A stretch of DNA of 64,000 nucleotides from DAOUKH01 sp965219875. GTDB taxonomy: Bacteria > Chloroflexota > Dehalococcoidia > SHYB01. Positions within the stretch are counted from its first letter, which is position 1; every line of letters begins with the position of its first letter. Below are positions 60,029-64,000 of the stretch, one piece after another. The position numbers were made by a program, and so were the translations under genes. Location: the NCBI GenBank assembly GCA_965219875.1, contig CBDCOW010000003.1, positions 1 to 64,000 of the forward strand. The letters run 5' to 3'. The notes beneath the pieces were generated by a model. It searched no databases. It saw only the letters and a list, made by a program, of their open reading frames with translations, and was not told the origin of the DNA.

Positions 60029-60835
60029 CTACTGCTGCGCTGACATCTGCTGTATTTGCTGCAGTTGCTGCCCGGCTATAACAGCCATGGCCGTCGTGGT
60101 GCCGCCGTCGATCACGAGCATGTGGCCCGTGATGAAGTCGGCGTCGTCCGAAGCCAGGAAGACCACGCCGTTGGCCTGGTCTTCGGGCTGGGCGATGCGG
60201 CCCAGCGGCACGCCCTTGCCCATGCCCGCAGCCGCCTCGTCGGAGGCGAATCCGGGGTCGATGTTGGTACGCGTGCCGCCGGGGGCGATGCAGTTGACGT
60301 TGATCTTGTACCCCGCGAGGTCCATCGCCGCCGACTTCGTCAGCATCAGGACGCCTCCCTTGGAAGCGCAGTAATGCGCTTGGGCGGGCAGCGCGACCAT
60401 GGCGTTGATGGAGCAGGTATTGACGATCTTGCCGGGCTTGTCGTTGTCCACCCAGTACTTCGCGGCGGCTTGGATGCCCAGGAACGTCCCTTTCAGGTTC
60501 ACCCCCAGCACCCTGTCCCATTCCTCTTCCGGCATGTCTTGGACCGGGCTCCATGAGAGGATGCCGGCGTTGTTCACCATGATGTCCAGGGTGCCGTAGG
60601 TCTCGACGGCCTTGTCGACAAGGCCCTGAACGTCGCTCTTCTTGGTGACGTCGGCGACGACGGTCACGGACTCCCCGCCCAATTCCGCGATGATTTCAGC
60701 GGTCTGCTGCAGGCCGTCGGGGTTCACGTCGCCGAGGACGAGCTTGGCGCCCTCCTCGGTGAAGCGCTTGGCGACGCCCCGGCCGATGCCGCTGCCGGCG
60801 CCGGTGATGACCGCGATCTTGTTTTCGAGTTTCAT
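60029..60835 (-). CDS. Short-chain dehydrogenase/reductase (SDR)
   Basis: 268 aa from ATG 60835 (AAAGGGG before it); the longer frame to 60916 lacks a ribosome site. AVITGAGSGIGRGVAKRF, DIMVNNAGILSWS, IVNTCSINAMVALPAQ and HYCASKGGVLMLTKSAAMDL with Tyr-x3-Lys. Ends FITGHMLVIDGGTTTAM, followed by a Gln-rich tail. NAD(P)-dependent; substrate unknown. Nine-base gap to tag. Confidence 0.87.
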   Translation of the reverse strand: MKLENKIAVITGAGSGIGRGVAKRFTEEGAKLVLGDVNPDGLQQTAEIIAELGGESVTVVADVTKKSDVQGLVDKAVETYGTLDIMVNNAGILSWSPVQDMPEEEWDRVLGVNLKGTFLGIQAAAKYWVDNDKPGKIVNTCSINAMVALPAQAHYCASKGGVLMLTKSAAMDLAGYKINVNCIAPGGTRTNIDPGFASDEAAAGMGKGVPLGRIAQPEDQANGVVFLASDDADFITGHMLVIDGGTTTAMAVIAGQQLQQIQQMSAQQ

Positions 60836-60872
60836 CAAAACCCCTTTCTTAGGTGACCCGTACTCTCCGGCG

Positions 60873-61967
60873 CTAGGCGGCGCCGACCTTGGCGAACTCG
60901 GGAATGACCTTCTCACCCCAAATCTCGACGGTGCGGACCAACGAATCGTAGTCGTTGTGCCCCGGCGAAAGGCTGAGCACGATCTGGGTGATACCGGCCT
61001 CTTCCGCCTTATGTAAGCTGTCGACGATCCGTTCGGGCGAGCCCGAGAAGACCGCGTCCCTGGCGAGCATGTCGTCGATGCTGGACGCCCGCTCGTGCGG
61101 CACGTCGCCTTCCTTCAGGTCGAGGGTGCCGCCGGCGGCCAGGGGGAAGTAGCGGTTGAAGAGCTCGCCGGCGCGCATGCCGGTGGCGACGAACTCCTCG
61201 ATGACCTTGCGTTCGTCGCCTTTGTCGGTGGCGAGGCCGCCCACGACCCACAGCGCGTTGTAGTTGAGAACGTCGCTGAAGCGCCCTTGGGGGTTGTTCC
61301 AGCCCTCCTCGTACAGCTTCACGCGGTCAGCGATGTCCCGCAGCCCGGCATAGGCAAACATGAGGGCGCCGACGCCGCGCTCGCCGGCCTCTTTCGACGT
61401 GCCCGGATTGGTGCACGCCATCCACAGGGGCGGGTGCGGCTTCTGCACCGGATGCGGCACGACGACGCGAGGGCCCGGAATCGTGATGTGCTTACCGTCC
61501 CAGCCTTCGAATTCTTCCTCGCGCCATATTTTCAGGATGCAGTTCAGAGCCTCGACCCAGACCTCCTTGGCCGCCGCTTGCTCCATGGGCACGCCGTCGA
61601 AACCGATCCACTCGTTCGGCCCGCTGCCCTTGCCCGACCCGAACTCGACCCGTCCGTTGGAAATCAGGTCGAGGGTGGCGACGCGCTCGGCGACGCGGAT
61701 GGGGTGGTTGATCTGCTGCTGCAGGTCCACGATGGCGTGGCCGATGCGGATGTCCTTGGTGCGGGCCGCGATGGCTGCCAACTGCATCTCCGGCGAAGAG
61801 GAGTGGCAGTACTCGTAGAGGAAGTGGTGCTCCGACATCCAGCAGTAGCCGAAGCCGGCGGCGTCGGCCCGGACAGCGAGGTCGAGCTCCTGGGCGTAGA
61901 TGCGCTCCTCTTTCCCTTCCGTCCACGGCTTGGGAACGGGCGCGCTTAAGAAGATCCCGAGGTCCAT
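60873..61967 (-). CDS. LLM-class flavin/F420-dependent oxidoreductase (bacterial-luciferase-like)
   Basis: 364 aa from ATG 61967. DLGIFLSAPVPKPWTEGKEE, YCWMSEHHFLYEYCHSSSPE, IRIGHAIVDLQQQINHPIRV, ISNGRVEFGSGKGSG, PPLWMACTNPGTSKEAGERG. Same long luciferase-like subgroup as 58316-59407, with EHHF and NHPIRVAER. Upstream of the SDR on the same strand. Substrate unknown. Confidence 0.86.
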   Translation of the reverse strand: MDLGIFLSAPVPKPWTEGKEERIYAQELDLAVRADAAGFGYCWMSEHHFLYEYCHSSSPEMQLAAIAARTKDIRIGHAIVDLQQQINHPIRVAERVATLDLISNGRVEFGSGKGSGPNEWIGFDGVPMEQAAAKEVWVEALNCILKIWREEEFEGWDGKHITIPGPRVVVPHPVQKPHPPLWMACTNPGTSKEAGERGVGALMFAYAGLRDIADRVKLYEEGWNNPQGRFSDVLNYNALWVVGGLATDKGDERKVIEEFVATGMRAGELFNRYFPLAAGGTLDLKEGDVPHERASSIDDMLARDAVFSGSPERIVDSLHKAEEAGITQIVLSLSPGHNDYDSLVRTVEIWGEKVIPEFAKVGAA

Positions 61968-62060
61968 GTCGGCTCCGTCACGAGAGAATCGGCCCCGTGG
62001 GGGCCGCGGATGCGTCCGGTAGTGTGGCAGCGGGCGGGGGCATGGTCAACGCGGCCCGGT

Positions 62061-62978
62061 CTACCCGATGACGATGGGATTGACCGGGCTGCCCATCCCG
62101 CCGGTCACCACCAGCGGCGCACAGGCGAAGAAGCCCTCGTAGACCTTGTCTTGGGCCAACTCTTCGAGGTTAAGCAGTTCCATCATGATCCGCCCGTCGT
62201 TGCGCAGCATCTCGACATGCACGCTCATGAACCGGTTCTCGTCGAACGGAATGCCCTCGACGGCGGTGTTGTCGGCACCCACGGCGGCCACGTCGTGCTT
62301 CCGCATGAACTCGACCCCATCGAGCCCCAGCCCCGACTGGCCCATGCCGCGAGCCGCGATGGCCTCTTGGTCGTTGAAGAAGGCCCCAACCCAACCGGTC
62401 CGGACCAGGACGATGTCGCCGGCTCGGACCTCGACGCCTTGAGCCGCCGCCGTGGCCTCCAGGTCGGCGGAGGTGATGAAGGTGCGGTCCTCGCCCAGCA
62501 GGTTCACCCCGTAGTGGCCCGCGACGTCGAGCAGCACCATGCGGCCCACGACGGCCTTGACCTTGTCGATGCCGAGCTTGGTGGCGCCCACGTTCGGCTG
62601 GGCCGTTTCGGCGCCGAAGCCGTTGTACATCGAGCCGTCCCACCCCGCGTGGCAGAGCGGGTCCATGTGGGTCTCGTTGTGAGAGGCCATCATGAGGAAG
62701 TCCTCGTTCACGAAGAGCTTCTCGGCGAAGGGGCCGAACTGGGCGTACCGGCCCTCGTCGGCGGAATGCACCAGCGAGAGGCGCATGGGCGGATTGCGGT
62801 AGTCCAGCGTCGGCATGCCCATCTGCTGGATCGGCAGCCCTAGGTTGTAGACCTTGCCCGACTTGATGGACCCCGCCGCGGCGCGGACCACCTCCGGCGT
62901 CAGCAGGTTCAGCGTTCCCCGCTCATCGTCGTCGCCCCAGCGGCCCCAGTTTCCGATGGACTCTTTCGTTTGCGTCAT
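62061..62978 (-). CDS. Cyclase family protein (PF04199, kynurenine formamidase-like)
   Basis: 305 aa from ATG 62978. NWGRWGDDDERGTLNLLTPE is typical of the longer cyclase subgroup. The metal motif appears as SHNETHMDPLCHAGWDGSMY (H-x3-H-x-D-x3-H), followed by RMVLLDVAGHYG and GDIVLVRTGWVGAF. Members hydrolyse cyclic amides, lactones or formamides (kynurenine formamidase, isatin hydrolase). The usual HxGTHxDxPxH has Glu for Gly and Leu-Cys for the last Pro region, seen in this subgroup. Confidence 0.86.
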   Translation of the reverse strand: MTQTKESIGNWGRWGDDDERGTLNLLTPEVVRAAAGSIKSGKVYNLGLPIQQMGMPTLDYRNPPMRLSLVHSADEGRYAQFGPFAEKLFVNEDFLMMASHNETHMDPLCHAGWDGSMYNGFGAETAQPNVGATKLGIDKVKAVVGRMVLLDVAGHYGVNLLGEDRTFITSADLEATAAAQGVEVRAGDIVLVRTGWVGAFFNDQEAIAARGMGQSGLGLDGVEFMRKHDVAAVGADNTAVEGIPFDENRFMSVHVEMLRNDGRIMMELLNLEELAQDKVYEGFFACAPLVVTGGMGSPVNPIVIG

Positions 62979-63105
62979 GGTGGGTCCCTCCTATAAGCCG
63001 GTACGCTAGCATTATCGCCTAGGGATTCGGCGGGTCAACTCCGCGCGGGTGCCGTGCCACCACGGACTACGTCGGTCCGGCCCGAAAGGATGGGCACGCG
63101 GGTGG
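62979..63105. other. Short intergenic region
   Basis: Separates the cyclase and S49 peptidase genes. No promoter, repeat or small ORF convincingly supported. Confidence 0.4.
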
Positions 63106-63930
63106 TCAATAGCTCAGCCGTCCCAACGACCGCTCCTCCATCTCGTCGAGGAAGGCGGAGACCATCTCCCGTCCGAAGCCGGCGCGGACGATCGGGCTGA
63201 ACCGCCGGCGGGGCCGCAGGTAGGCAAGCTTCGGCCCAGGCTTCATGCCGGCGAGGTTCGCGGCGAGTGCCTTCGCCGTTTCCAGATCGCCCAGGTCATC
63301 GATGAGGCCAACCCCTTGCGCCATCTTCGCGGTGAAGAGCTCGCCCGTGGCGACCTCGCGGACCGCGTCCTCACTGAGGTTGCGCCCCCTGGCGACCACC
63401 TCAACGAAGCGCTCGAAGACATCCCCCATGAGGGCGTTCATCTTGTCGACTTCGTCATCGGTCGGAGAGCGCCACGGGCCGTACATGTCTTTGTGCGGCC
63501 CCGTCTTCTGGACCGAGAGTCCAATCCCGACGCGATCGATGAGGCGGTCCAGGATGGGCCGCGAGAAGATGACCCCGATGGAGCCGACCAAGGCGTTCCG
63601 GAGCGCCACGATCTTGTGAGTGCCGCTGGCGATGTAGAACGCCCCCGAGGCCCCCATATCCCGGATATAGGCGACGACGGGCTTCACTTCGGCCACGCGG
63701 GCCACGCCTAGGTAGATTTCCTCCGAGGCCGACGCCGCGCCGCCGGGCGAGCTTATTGCAAGCACCAGAGCGCCGATCCGCTTGCTATCGCGCGCCCGCT
63801 CGAGCAGCGGCAGATGCACGTCCGGCCGCACGCCCCGGCCGATCATGCCGTTCATCTCGATCACGCCAACCCGCTTCGATCTTCGCAACAGTCCCATGAG
63901 CCTCTCCTTGGTGCTTCTTGCACGCTTCAT
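63106..63930 (-). CDS. S49 family (SppA-like) signal peptide peptidase
   Basis: 274 aa from ATG 63930. A single-domain SppA: VGVIEMNGMIGRGVRPDVHL, ALVLAISSPGGAASASEEIY, DMGASGAFYIASGTHKIVAL with the nucleophilic Ser, NALVGSIGVIFSRP, and GPHKDMYGPWRSPTDDE with the general-base Lys. LFTAKMAQGVGLIDDLGDLE is the usual end of the fold. There is no N-terminal membrane helix, unlike E. coli SppA, so it is predicted to be cytoplasmic or peripherally attached. C-terminal basic tail. Confidence 0.88.
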   Translation of the reverse strand: MKRARSTKERLMGLLRRSKRVGVIEMNGMIGRGVRPDVHLPLLERARDSKRIGALVLAISSPGGAASASEEIYLGVARVAEVKPVVAYIRDMGASGAFYIASGTHKIVALRNALVGSIGVIFSRPILDRLIDRVGIGLSVQKTGPHKDMYGPWRSPTDDEVDKMNALMGDVFERFVEVVARGRNLSEDAVREVATGELFTAKMAQGVGLIDDLGDLETAKALAANLAGMKPGPKLAYLRPRRRFSPIVRAGFGREMVSAFLDEMEERSLGRLSY

Positions 63931-64000
63931 CCCGAAGTCGTGACCTGAGTTCTAGGTTAGCCGTTTGACGGCGCGCTCGGTTGACAGGGTAAGCGGGGCG

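Noticed and set aside
63979..64000. TTGACA at the right edge (63979-63984) as a promoter
   Set aside because: The -10 region and any gene would lie outside the window.

Overview
The right-hand 54 kb (about 10.25-64 kb) reads as a very GC-rich bacterial chromosome whose gene content points to Chloroflexota, most likely the SAR202/Dehalococcoidia side. It has eight luciferase-like (LLM) F420/flavin-dependent oxidoreductases, the CofD-CofC pair of F420 synthesis, four CaiB/BaiF CoA-transferases, four SDRs, three thiolase/DUF35 OB-fold pairs, two amidohydrolase-2 proteins and lipoproteins with Pro/Thr linkers. This assignment is inference from gene families; no rRNA or marker gene is present.

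The left 10.25 kb looks different. It holds an interrupted AAA-ATPase-like gene, a small operon of two or three proteins with Gly/Ala-rich hydrophobic segments, a sulfatase and a peptide-type ABC importer whose binding protein has a spirochaete-like N-terminus. At least six single-base indels break four of these genes, and a seventh is suspected, whereas I found none in the other 54 kb. Near 10,245 a permease that has lost its N-terminus abuts a DUF4387 gene that has lost its C-terminus. This is most simply a chimeric join of two genomes, or else a recent recombination.

Layout: 1-4.2 kb accessory genes; 4.4-10.25 kb sulfatase and ABC importer; 10.25-14.4 kb AtuA-like protein, twin LLM oxidoreductases and an SDR; 14.5-17.2 kb a DUF4258/YgiT toxin-antitoxin-like pair and a DrrAB-like exporter, each behind a copy of the same 53-bp promoter/leader repeat; 17.4-23.8 kb Yip1-like membrane protein, SDR, AlbA_2 protein, carbonic anhydrase and hydantoinase B, small HTH protein, methyltransferase; 24-27 kb LLM-esterase-LLM; 27-29.2 kb intergenic repeats, an orphan LexA-type promoter, enoyl-CoA hydratase and SDR; 29.3-33.8 kb a NifU-like small protein translationally coupled to a UGSC-motif selenoprotein with an in-frame TGA, then two CoA-transferases; 33.9-41.4 kb kinase-like protein, dehydrogenase, aldo/keto reductase, two amidohydrolases, sugar dehydrogenase; 41.9-45.7 kb CofD, CofC, LLM, binding protein; 45.7-55.1 kb three thiolase/OB-fold pairs interrupted by a MOSC protein, a structured leader RNA and two repeat-domain lipoproteins; 55.1-63.9 kb a long minus-strand set (LLM, two CoA-transferases, LLM, DNA glycosylase, SDR, LLM, cyclase, S49 peptidase).

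Taken together, the right part looks like a catabolic region for recalcitrant organic acids, terpenoids or sterol-like compounds: CoA activation by family III transferases, hydration and dehydrogenation, C-C cleavage by thiolase/DUF35 complexes, and F420- or FMN-dependent oxidation. Substrates cannot be read from the sequence. The points most worth following are the UGSC selenoprotein operon, the switch-like leader RNA with a 13-codon ORF at 49.67-49.86 kb, and the membrane-active operon at 1.7-4.2 kb.
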